A stretch of DNA of 64,000 bases, from positions 1,240,001 through 1,304,000 of the forward strand of contig LUGG01000013.1 of the NCBI GenBank assembly GCA_001683735.1, written 5' to 3'. Below are positions 38,235 to 47,940 of the stretch, piece by piece. Below the pieces are notes generated by a model. That model was not told the DNA's origin and did no database searches. It saw nothing but the letters and a program-made list of their open reading frames with translations. Origin of the DNA: Grifola frondosa (lineage: Eukaryota; Basidiomycota; Agaricomycetes; Polyporales; Grifolaceae). How positions within the stretch are numbered: position 1 is the stretch's first letter; the number at the start of each line of letters is the position of its first letter. Made by a program: the position numbers and the translations under genes.

Positions 38235-38630
38235 GGGTGGGTGGATGAGCGAGTGCCTGCCACCCTCTGGGGCATGGGTGGGACCCCTTGCCCCCCACCA
38301 CCATGCATGCGATACATTATCAGGTCAGGTCACATGTCAGGCACCTTGCATGAGCAATTGGAGGGTGCTCTCCATGCATGCCTGCCACCCCTTTGACCAA
38401 CTGACTGACTGGCTCACTGACTGCCAGCCAGGCAAACTCTCAGGGCAAAGGCTAGGTGGGTGAGTGCCTGCCACCGCTTGAACATGGTGGGACCACTTGT
38501 CCCCCACCATGCATGCGATACATTATATCAGGTCACATGTCAGGCACCTTGCATGAGCAATGGCTGTCACCCCTCTGACCAACTAACTGACTAACTGACT
38601 GGCTGGCTGACAGTCAGCCAGCCAGCCATG
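38215..38630. repeat. Imperfect tandem duplication, about 217-base unit
   Basis: Two copies start with gcaaactctc at about 38214 and 38431. Both carry, in the same order, gagtgcctgccacc, accatgcatgcgatacatta, tcacatgtcaggcacc, ttgcatgagcaa and a ctgactgactggc/ctggctgac track. The poly-C run at 38,088-38,102 lies just before. No coding potential. Confidence 0.75.
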
Positions 38631-39289
38631 TGTCTGCCAGATGCTGATGACCTCAGTCTGAGTGCCTGCCATCTTCCCCCTCCTGTGATCCATCACCTGT
38701 CACATGGATGCTTGTCTGTCATGCTCTGATATGTCAGGCTGCCATTTTTTTTCTTGAAAACATGACATGGTGAATCCCCTTATGTGTGACACCTCTCTGA
38801 TGAATCATGTGTCATCGTCCATGATTCACTACTTGCTGTCTGGGCACTTGTCCACCATCACCTTGCTGACTGACTGTCAGCCATCTGATGGAGGGCATTT
38901 AAGCTTAGTGTCATGACCTTTTGATTGATGGGAGAAGACATTTATAGGGCTGAAATTAATTACATTATGGTCAGGTGTACGTTTGGGCTAGAGATTCCTC
39001 CCGGATATGCCGCATGGCCGCCATTGCGGCCATGCGCAACCATTCATTGCAAAGTTGTGAGATGATTCGTCCCTGCTTGAATCGTATTTGCACCCGCATG
39101 GATCCAACTGCCGTCATGCGCACTTTTTACTCCCGCATGGATCCAACCGCCGTCATGCGGCCATCAATTCTGCTGCATGCATGAATACAATCACTTCAGA
39201 ATCTTCCAGCTCTCAATTCATTACTAGGGTAAACATGTGCTTCGTAATGGGGCTTTAAGTATCCGCTTTCGTTGAAGTAAGATTCCTAT

Positions 39290-40100
39290 GTTTATAAGTC
39301 TTGCAATTAGGCCCTAATTGCGACCTCCTGCACTCCTGCATTTCCTTTTTCGGTCTCCTGCACAGCTTACATAAACCTCCTGCATCTTCCAAATTTCCTT
39401 TTATGATCACCTGCATGCTTACATAAACCTCCTGCACCTTCAACATTTCCTTTTCTGACCTCCTGCATGCTTACATAAACCTCCTGCACTTCATGCATCA
39501 TGTGACACACCTCCTGCAGCATTGCTCATATGTATTCTCCATGCTTTGTACATCATGCAGTCTAGCTACTTTGAAATCAAGCAAAGAAGTAGTCCACTTT
39601 TCATTTGCATCATCTGAACTTGCTTACATACACTTCTTCTTATTGAGCTATCTTGGTAATGTGTAACAAAGTAGCTAATGTTTGTTTGCAATGTTCAGTT
39701 TTGCTTATGCAAATGATGTGTGCATTCTTTTGTAATCTTCTAATAATGTCATACAATTTCTACTGAGCTTTGTTCACCTTTCACATTGCTTACATAAACC
39801 TCCTGCATCTTTTGCACTTTCTTTTTTGATCTCCTGCATCACTTACATAAACCTTCTGCATCTTCTGCATTTTCTTTTTTAATCTCCTACATGACTATAT
39901 AAACCTTCTGCATCTTCTGCATTTCCTTTTTGGACCTTCTGCATGGCTTACATAAACCTTCTGCATCCTCTGCATTTCCTTTTTGGACCTCCTGCATGGC
40001 TTATGTAAGCATTTTGCACCTCCTGCATCATGCTTGATGCTTTTTGGTACCTTTGCTATGCTGCTAATATAAACACTCTGCAAACCATGCATCATGTGAT
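39290..40100. repeat. Degenerate minisatellite with cttacataaacctcctgca core
   Basis: The core cttacataaacctcctgca, or with ccttctgca, recurs at about 39367, 39418, 39469, 39789, 39843, 39948 and nearby. It is followed by ctt(c)tgcatttcctttt and a gacctcctgcatg link, giving a period of about 51-54 bases. Two blocks are separated by about 270 bases of unrelated AT-rich sequence. Incidental reading frames (RRSKKEMQRMQKVYVSHAEG) are translations of the repeat. Confidence 0.8.
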
Positions 40101-40693
40101 TATGCTACTTTACAATTGAGCGAAAAGTAGCTGACTTTAATTATCAATTTTGTAAACCTATACATCTCGTGTCTTTATTTTAAATGTCATGCTTTGTCAA
40201 TACAAACCTTCTGCACCTTGTGCATTTTTGGTCATTCTGTGTATGGAGATTTTTACATTTAAATGTGATGGGTCATTCAGTCATGTCCAAGCTTGAAGGT
40301 CAATATCAAATAGTTCATCTTTTGCTCACCATAGTTGGTTCATTGAGTCAAACTATCTGAATATGAATGATTGTGACTTTGTTTACTTATTTTAAATTTG
40401 CCTTTTTTCATCCGTTGGAGCATCACATTTACTATGACCCTTATTGATGATATTATAATGGCAGACCATATTCCTTTTTATTTGTCTGAAAATACTAACC
40501 TGAGAGTATAGTCCATTTCTCCCTGTGATATGATGCAGTTCACTTTTTCATTTTTTATGATATTTTCTAGTCTCCTGAATGTTCACTCCAAAGAGCCGGC
40601 AGGGTGGCCACTGATAAGTATAAAGAAGCATTGCTATGATCATCATCACATCTCATTTCCTCCTACAATTTCATTCTATTTCTTACCAAAATC

Positions 40694-41385
40694 ATGGCAC
40701 CTGTTTTTTCTAGTTTGAAATCTCCGTCAGTGACTGTGTTACATTGTTGTCCTTTTTCTATGTTCACCACCATGTTCCAGATTCCTTTCGAATTGATCCT
40801 CATGATCGAGATGCACACCGCCCATGCTTTCTGGGGTTTATCGGTGGTGGATAATCCGTGGTTCATGATCGAACCATTTAAATGGGAAGACATGCTGCTG
40901 GAGTTTTTGATACTCGATCTTGGTGATCCAGTTCGAGCGGAGAAGATTCTATGCCATCTGGAGAATTTCAAAATCGTCTCACTGCGGTGAAAGCAACTCG
41001 AGCTTCATGTTCAAGCCAATGATCTTTTACCTCGCATCTTGAGGCTGTTCTCTTGTTTCACCTCGCTTCACACTCTGAAACTTCAGTGTCATGACTGTTC
41101 TTATCTTTCACACACCTTGGAACCCTTTCTTTGCCTCCTCCCCTCCCTTTCCATTCAATATCTCATCCTGCAATATCCCAATAACACTCCCAACTGTGCA
41201 ATCGAATTTTTTTCCATGCCTTTGGTGCCATCCATTCAGCAGGTCACGGTTCATTTATCCCAAGTTCATTTTGGGGTGAGTGCTCATTCTCATAAGCATG
41301 CTATTAGTTTTGACTTGTGTTTTAGTTTTATTTCAAATATTGCATGCCTCACCTACAAAAGGCATTGCCCAGCCTTAGACGTTAG
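40694..41385 (+). pseudogene. F-box/LRR-like gene relic
   Basis: A plus-strand frame reads IPFELILMIEMHTAHAFWG, resembling the LP-x-EL-x-x-I start of an F-box. After an in-frame TGA at 40988-40990 the same frame continues KQLELHVQANDLLPRILRLF, SCFTSLHTLKLQCHDCSYLS and LLPSLSIQYLILQYPNN, with the Leu spacing typical of the leucine-rich part of basidiomycete F-box proteins. F-box proteins link substrates to SCF ubiquitin ligases; this copy has a premature stop and no conserved C-terminus. The Penelope-like element begins where the readable part ends. Family call is tentative. Confidence 0.5.
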
Positions 41386-41537
41386 GTTAGGTGGATGCCC
41401 GACTGAGCGAGCGGAGCGAGCGAAGGAGGGCTGAGGAGGAGGCAAAAGGAAGTGTCTTGCCTGAGGGGGCGAAGACGGCTTTCGTCGAATGACTCATCAG
41501 CCTATTTGCCTGAGGTTTTAAATACCTGTGGGAGTTT
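41386..41537 (-). repeat. Pseudo-LTR, 3' copy (152 bases)
   Basis: Runs on the plus strand from gttaggtggatgcccgac to cctgtgggagttt and is identical base for base to 45613-45764. Outside it the plus-strand flank is cttagacgttag, so the junction reads as a double gttag. Confidence 0.93.
41441..41510 (-). ncRNA. Type I hammerhead ribozyme, 3' pseudo-LTR copy
   Basis: Minus-strand RNA has the invariant cores CUGAUGA and GAAA around stem II (GUC-AUUC-GAC). Stem I pairs GGCAAA(U)AGG with CCUUUUGCC: 9 pairs, one bulged U. Stem III starts A-U, G-C, then an internal loop (CC/A), GUCUU with AAGAC and a GCC/GGC tip. The predicted cut is after the second U of CACUU, between 41450 and 41449. The NUH site is CUU rather than the faster GUC. 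Structure read by eye. Confidence 0.85.
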
Positions 41538-42084
41538 TAGGGCCGGCTGGCCACTAAGTTAGTAAGATGTAATCGGTCGCCGAGGAACCCGATAGGGGGC
41601 CTAGTGGGACGCAGAGCACGATGAAACGTGGTACGATCACCCGCCCGAGCTACCGGCAACACAGCGCCTTTCCAAACTTACCAGCGAATGAGAATTCGCA
41701 CTACAATTGCACCACTTGCAATTATCATAATACGTGAGACCGCATTGGTTGCTTATAATACACATGACATAGCGTGTGAACCGGATCAACGTTCCGGTCT
41801 ATTCTTACCAAGTTGATGTCATGCCGACCGGGCCGAAGGCCCGGTGACTAACTTGGCTTACTCATCGGGTTATTTCTAGCCCGTGAGCGCCTCTTGCGTA
41901 AGCATTAGCTCGTGTTACTAGCGCCGCACGTGACAGTGCTAGACGCCTACCCTTGGGTAAGCGCTAGCGGCGCGTGCATTGGTGTGTTCACCTGGCCTAC
42001 TCACGTGACCTGTCCAGCAGGTCGAGGAATCACGTGGGTATGTCATGTGACTTATGAAGTCTCGTGCCGATTAAGGCACACATT

Positions 42085-42150
42085 AGTGTCAGGGTTAGGT
42101 ATGGTTAGGGTTCCATTAAATCCGGTTAGGTCCGGTTAGGTATGGTTTTG
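42085..42150. repeat. Telomere-like gttagg motifs in the element's 3' UTR
   Basis: Five copies of ggttagg/ggttaggg-like motifs (gggttaggta, ggttagggtt, ccggttaggt twice) in 60 bases. On the element's own strand they read CCTAAC/CCCTAA, like the C-rich telomere strand. Confidence 0.6.
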
Positions 42151-42341
42151 TGGGGTTTGAACCCGTCAAGGGACCGCTGATACACTAAGTGGCACGTATT
42201 ATGCCCAATCGTCCAGTTCGACTTCATTTAATTCGTCATCAAATGAGCGAGTATTGAGAACAGTCTTTTTCCACATCGACGCAAAATCGCCAAGATTATA
42301 ATTGCGTCGTCGGCTTACTAGCCATTTTTTGTTGTGAAATC

Positions 42342-45300
42342 CTATCGTACCGATATCGACCACCCGTTCGAGTTCTTGACTTTGGAATGACCAACCTGTG
42401 CCAACTTGCCCGTAAAGGAGAGGCCGGCGCGGTCGGGGACACTCTCTGCCGTGGCAGGAGGCCCCAGGTGGCCGGCTTCACTAAACGAGCGAGCGGCCGG
42501 ATTTACGGCCGTCCGCAGGTCAAGAAATCGAGCATCAGCAGTCAATTCGTTCCACTTGCTGGCTGCGTCCCTGTAAGACGCCATACTGCCAAGCCACGAA
42601 TTTACAACAGACTGTCCCAATTTGTGGACGTCGAACAAAGACCATGAGGGAGAGAAATGAGACTTAATGACAAACGGAGTTTCCGCAACATTATTCACGT
42701 TAGTGAGTTTCTTTACCCAACGTTTGGAGTAATTGTCATTAGTCCATTTACGGACCAAGTCGAGCGGTAAGCCGCGCCCAATGTACAGTTGTTTAAGCTG
42801 TTCAATGGCGTCCGAGTAGTGTTCAGGTTTGCTACTCAGAACGGCTAGTCGACTCATCTCACCGATGTAAGTACCTTTCTTAACATCTTTAGGGTGGTGA
42901 GAAGCCCATGGTATTCGTTCTTTATGGTTCCGTGCCTTTGCGTAAGGCTTGTGATGTACCCGAGTGAGATCAAACGGGTCTAAATACACAGCATATCCAG
43001 AATGGCGTGTTGTATTCTGACACGGACCACTCGATTTCTACGTCTCCAACCTGGATCCAAGACTTTGCGTATTGTAAAGCTTGGTCAGCGTTGTTCGCCG
43101 GCACAATGGCAGCATATCGTCAATGTAACGCCCGTAAATACAGGCATACCGGGGCGGTTTTCAGCCACCCGTCATCGAAGGATTTTTCTTCATAATGCGC
43201 AGCGTACAAGTTTGCCATATCTGGCGAACAAGCGACCCCCATTGCGAGGCCATTCAGCTGGATGTATGATTCTCCTTGGAAATCGAGTAATAACTCTCGA
43301 CACGCGGCTTGCATACAAGATATAAAAAGGTGCAGTGCGCACCTTCTTGTAGTCCGCTTTGCGTTACTTTGTTTGTGATAATATTTAAACATTCGGCAAG
43401 TGGGACATTGGGATAGAAGGCACAATGTCGCCTGAGACTATCCAATACTTTTGCAAGCCCGAGAGCTTTAGTTTCGAAAATCGAGTAGCAAGGTCTTTTG
43501 AACCTTTGATACAAAAGCGGGTTTCCGCTATAAGATTTTTGAGAACTTTAGAAACGTACTTGCCAGCGGGTGCTTGAGCGCACGAATGACAGGGTATAAT
43601 GGGCCGAAATTTTGTTGGTATTTTATGGATTTTAGGTATTCCATAGAAAACCGGGACTTTCGGTTCCTCGTGCGGGTCGCTTGGACACTTAGAACGCAAA
43701 AACTCTGCTAGCTGAACATGGTTGAGCTGATCGTTGGCTAATGTAGCGATCATGTTCATTTTAAGTACGATTAACTCTAACTATGTTGTCGCTCGGCGGG
43801 GTCTATTTTCTTATAGTTCCGCGGGTCGGAGAGCAACGCAAGACAGTTATCTACCATCCATTGTCGGGTGACTATGCAACTACCTAGATTCTTATCCGTC
43901 ATAGTAATAAAGTATTTATTCTTTTCAAGATATTCTTTGAGTTCGTCCAGCCACACAAGCCCCGACGGCTTAGAGTGTGACTTTATCAGGGGTATAATAT
44001 CGCGACAGTATGTGTCGACATATAAGTCTCCCTCTGAAAGGCCGAGTTCAACGTAGTCGTTGGCTGGGGAGGCTGTAGAGCGCTCCTCGGTCCTCTTAAC
44101 TTCATAGTCTGGATCGTAGGGGGGTATCTCGCGATCAAGGTTTCGGGCGTATAAATTTTCCCAATAAAGGCGCCATCGAGCCTTTCCTTGAAGTCGTCCC
44201 AAGCTTCATGCACTTCCTTAGAGTTGGGAGAGTGATAAATCATAAAACGGAGCGACGCGGATACATGAATTGCAAGATGAGGCGGTATGTAAACACCGGG
44301 ACCAACATGTACAGGTGAACGGAATCTAGCAGCCTCCTTATACTCCAAAGGTGCACGTTCGACTAGTATCTCCACTGCAAGTGGTGTTGGCAACATTAGC
44401 AATTCGTCTGGGTATGTTTTGGGAGAGTCGTACCTCCACGACTTGTTAGCCAGCATCGCGATTATTTCGCTTTGCCCTTCCCTTTGCCGGACCCACCCGA
44501 CTTGTTCTGCTTCTTCGCAGAGTCGGATGCGTTGCCCTTCTTCTTCTCGGCTTTGGCGGTGGACTTCTTGCCTAGAAGAGGATGGGGTCCGGTTAGACCC
44601 GCCTTGTGTAAAGCGAGGAAAGCGGTGTACGGACCGCCCGTACCCTTGCCCTTCGGCTGGGTCTGCTTTCCTTTTGCCTAAACCTTTATTAGTAACCGCT
44701 ATTGAAGACCTCTCAGGGTCGACTTCACCGACGTTACTCACTTGGGCGGGGGGCGCAAATTTCTTGAAGGCAGCCTGGACAGCGTCTGAGATTTTCTTGT
44801 CCAGGGTAGCACCAGCCTGCGCGTCGGCCATTTCGACGTCGGCTACTGCCTTCAGCTTCTTTTTGGCTTCCTCTTTAGCAATCGAGGCATCCTCCTTGGA
44901 TTGCTCGAGTTGCATGATCGCGTTGACGATCATTGAGAGGTCGCCGCAAAGGCGCTGGTATTGGGATTTAATGGCTGGGGATTTCTCCCACTCGCCGGTC
45001 AACACCATTTCCCCTTTTGGACCCGAAGTCGCTTTGGGGATCTGACGTTTCTCATACTCGACTTCAAAGACACCAGTCACGATGTCTATGAGGACGGGAA
45101 GAACCTTGTCAGAGGAAATTTGCGCTGTGAGATGAAGAGTTTCGGCCTGTTTGAGCGCAATGGCTGCATCCAGGGCCTCGTTCTTATACTCAAGCGTGAG
45201 TGCGCCCAACTTCGCATGAAGTGGGTCGTACTCTTCAGTCCCCAGGAAACCTTTGGTGACCTGGAAGACCGGCTCCTTCACTCCCGCCAGCTGGGACGGG

Positions 45301-45581
45301 AATGTCTGCGCCGCCTTGTGCGCTTTAAGCTTGCGCAATGTAGAACTAGCCCGGTTAAGGGAGTCCTGCATATCAAGGATCTGGCGTAGAGGGATACGCA
45401 AGGGTTCCCTGTATACCGTAGGTATACAGTCCACGACCTCGCCGAAGGTTTTGGCCATAGCAATGGCCATCCCCCTCTTGGCGAGATCGTCCGTGACCGC
45501 ACCGGCCAGGGCATGCGCTTCGGGGATGTTGCGGAAAAGGGGAAAAGATGATGGACCAGGCGTACCTTGTCTTGATCCCAT
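42342..45581 (-). CDS. Penelope-like polyprotein: N-terminal coiled-coil region plus reverse transcriptase (frame interrupted)
   Basis: Copies the element RNA into DNA. It starts at MGSRQGTPGPSSFPLF. The first 300 residues are helical and charged (EEAKKKLKAVADVEMADAQA), followed by a Lys-rich linker (KSTAKAEKKKGNASDSAKKQ in the alternative frame) and the RT. RT fingers: KNKYFITMTDKNLGSCIV and FYGIPKIHKIPTKFRPII. Palm: SYIQLNGLAMGVACSPDM and the catalytic YIDD. Thumb: RIPWASHHPKDVKKGTYIGE. The reading changes frame at about 44640, 44430, 44165, 43780, 43136 and 43000, several times in short homopolymers, so the copy is either dead or carries sequence errors. The C-terminus after the thumb (PSWSLFDVHKLGQSVVNSWL) has no endonuclease motif. 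Confidence 0.75.
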
Positions 45582-45612
45582 GGTTAAAGAGATGTTGTTC
45601 GCGTTGAAATAT

Positions 45613-45764
45613 GTTAGGTGGATGCCCGACTGAGCGAGCGGAGCGAGCGAAGGAGGGCTGAGGAGGAGGCAAAAGGAAGTGTCTTGCCTGAGGGGGCGAA
45701 GACGGCTTTCGTCGAATGACTCATCAGCCTATTTGCCTGAGGTTTTAAATACCTGTGGGAGTTT
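45613..45764 (-). repeat. Pseudo-LTR, 5' copy (152 bases)
   Basis: Upstream copy relative to the element's minus-strand genes; identical to 41386-41537. The first in-frame ATG of the element lies about 32 bases inside it. Confidence 0.93.
45668..45737 (-). ncRNA. Type I hammerhead ribozyme, 5' pseudo-LTR copy
   Basis: Identical to the copy at 41441-41510; predicted cut between 45677 and 45676. Cleavage at both copies would release an RNA of about 4.2 kb spanning the whole coding part. Confidence 0.85.
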
Positions 45765-46009
45765 GTAACCTTCTGATATATATATTATATATAATATGAT
45801 GTTTGCCAATCATCCTGAAAATTGGTAGGTGTATAGCACACCTATGGAGAATGCCATTCCCAAGATATCTAAGTGTTTGGCGATCTCAAAGTCTCTTGAT
45901 GTGCTTTACAAGATGATGAAAGTGAGATCACAATAAAAATTCAAGGCCACCCCATACATTCATGCAAATGCATCCAATATCTTTATATAGTGCTCTTAAT
46001 GTGTCATAC
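45765..46009. other. AT-rich flank of the Penelope-like element
   Basis: Starts with a (TA)-rich palindromic stretch (gatatatatattatatataata) right next to the element's 5' end. No coding signal. Confidence 0.5.
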
Positions 46010-46700
46010 AAAGTTTGGTGTAATTCCGATAAGAATTCGAATTTATATTGTGAAAATAATGTTTGGTCATGAGGAGAACATGGGGCATAAATTGGGATAC
46101 ATGCTCAACCATCTCAATTTTTCTTCACATGATGTCTATATATGCAGAGAGGATAGGCATTCAGTTTGAAATGATTCTGACAAGGTTCAGAATTTATATT
46201 GAGGAAATGATGTTTTGTCATGGGGAGAACATGGGGTATAAATTACAATATGTTTCCAATGACTTTGATTGTGTTTCCTAGCTATGTACATGGACATGAA
46301 GAAGATATGTATCCAGTTTTGAGTCATTTGAATGGGTTTTCAAATTTATGTGGAGAAAATAGTGTTTGACCAGGGGGGAGAAGATTGCTTACAAATTAGA
46401 AATTAGAATACCTATCCAACTGACTGCATTATACATTTTAACTGTTCTTATGTCCTCTAAAGATATGGATGTGCAGTTTGAAAGTATTTTGACCAAGTTT
46501 CAGAATTTATACTGAGGAGAAGATGAATGATGTTTGGTCATGAAGACAACCTGAGTCATAAATTAGAATGTGTGTTCAACTGACTCTATTATCCCTTGCA
46601 ATTATGTTAACATACCTAATCAGATGGACATGCAGTTGCTAGCAATTTGAACAAGGTTCAAAATTTATATTGACGAAATAGTATTCCTGTATCTGGAGCG
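46010..46700. repeat. Degenerate tandem repeat, about 150-base period
   Basis: Five diverged units each carry the phrase (ggttca)aatttatattgaggaaat-atgtttggtcatgaggagaacatggggcataaatta followed by caactgact-like sequence. They start near 46027, 46187, 46338, 46499 and 46655. Unit identity is low and there is no coding capacity. Confidence 0.65.
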
Positions 46701-47116
46701 CTAATGGTATCAACCAGTGGAGCGACCTTGTAGCATTAAATTTCATGTTGCATTCTGTCTGTGTATTATGCCATATTATTTATGTGATGTTCAAGCATAC
46801 AGATCAAGTTCTGAATCAATATAAAAGAAATAGTAATGAGGCACCGGGAGCACTGACTTTAATAATCGATATCACATCATGAAAGACTTTATTGTTTGAT
46901 TGCATTGAACATACTAGCAGATACCCATGTCATGCCATGGTAGGGGGATTTCAAATTGTGTGAAGTTATCCATTGATACATATAATCAATATCAAAATAT
47001 AATATGTCGGATTCAAACAATATTAGAAAATGGACTAATTATGACAGTCGGTATCAATTAGACTTTGAGACCGGTCAGCTAGTTCACTGATTGTGAAGGT
47101 GGTGGAGCTTTCAGCT

Positions 47117-47940
47117 TCATTTCCTCACTTTCAATGTCCCCACTGATGCTGGGAGCTTCGAAGCTAATTCTTGCTCGCTTCTTGCCTTTGTCCTGCAGGG
47201 GACTCCCAGTATGACTTCTATCTGCAATATCATCAAACCATCATGTTCAACCCGATGCATCCGGGAGGAAGAGTGGCAGGATCTGCATGCAAATAAGAAG
47301 TGAACAGGTGAAATAAGCTTACTTGCCACCAAAGACATGAACACCTGACGTTGAGCTTCCAAAAAGTATGATGTCCTCTATTATTGATGTAATGACTGCA
47401 GTGTCATTTAACCGCCATGAGCATGCCCTCAGCATATCTGATTGATGCCTCTGTGCATGGAAATGGCTTGAATTTTTTCAAAGCACTTGAATCCAGAATA
47501 CGAACTTCAACATGTAGATTTTCATTCCCTGCAAAGTGTTCCGGAGTGACGACACATACTGATAGGCCACGACATCGACAGTCGAAGCAGTGATATTTAT
47601 GCTCGAACAGCATCCCAATATGCTCAGAAGGGGTTAGTGGTGTGAGTCAAGTCCATCAGATTGAAGAAGCTGTTATGATTTGTTAAGTTAGAGCCTTCAT
47701 GTTGGGTCACCCAGCTGATATTGCCAACGATATCATAACCATTATGCGACATTGTCTGTGAATATAGATCAGCCTCTGCAGTGACCTTTGCTCCCTGTAA
47801 TTTGGATGAGTTGAATACCGCAAGACAATCAACGTGTCCTACTTACCATAGCATATAAGACATAAGTTCCTTGGTTGGCAAAGTTGACCAAATCTTTTGT
47901 TATAAAACTTTCTTGCAAAAGATTACTACAAAAGCAACAC
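47117..47940 (-). pseudogene. Degraded gene remnant, family not recognised
   Basis: On the minus strand exon-like pieces line up with plausible GT-AG joins: FLQESFITKDLVNFANQGTY (about 47850-47930), AKVTAEADLYSQTMSHNGYD and IVGNISWVTQHEG (about 47690-47800), then EHKYHCFDCRCRGLSVCVVT and VEVRILDSSALKKFKPFPCT (47404-47613). The middle part contains in-frame stops, so the copy looks dead. The pieces feel like one protein typical of repetitive families in mushroom genomes, but I cannot name it. Confidence 0.4.

Larger units (their letters stand above)
41386..45764 (-). mobile_element. Penelope-like retroelement (endonuclease-lacking type) with hammerhead-bearing terminal repeats
   Basis: A 4379-base element bounded by two identical 152-base direct repeats. 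Its interior encodes, on the minus strand, a coiled-coil N-terminal part and a reverse transcriptase of Penelope type. Supporting motifs are ITMTDKNLGSCIVTRQW, YGIPKIHKIPTKFRPIIPC, QLNGLAMGVACSPDMANLY, YGRYIDDML and NHKERIPWASHHPKDV. No GIY-YIG endonuclease is seen after the RT thumb, as in the Athena/Coprina branch found near telomeres. The terminal repeats each contain a type I hammerhead ribozyme, a hallmark of Penelope-like pseudo-LTRs. The 3' untranslated part (41538-42341) includes telomere-like CCTAAC motifs. No clear target-site duplication was found. Confidence 0.85.

Noticed and set aside
39895..40095. Short Cys/Lys-rich protein on the minus strand
   Set aside because: It is the translation of the cttacataaacctcctgca minisatellite.
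41386..45764. LTR retrotransposon
   Set aside because: The terminal repeats are only 152 bases, lack TG...CA ends and a primer-binding site, carry hammerheads, and the RT has Penelope-type motifs with no protease, RNase H or integrase.
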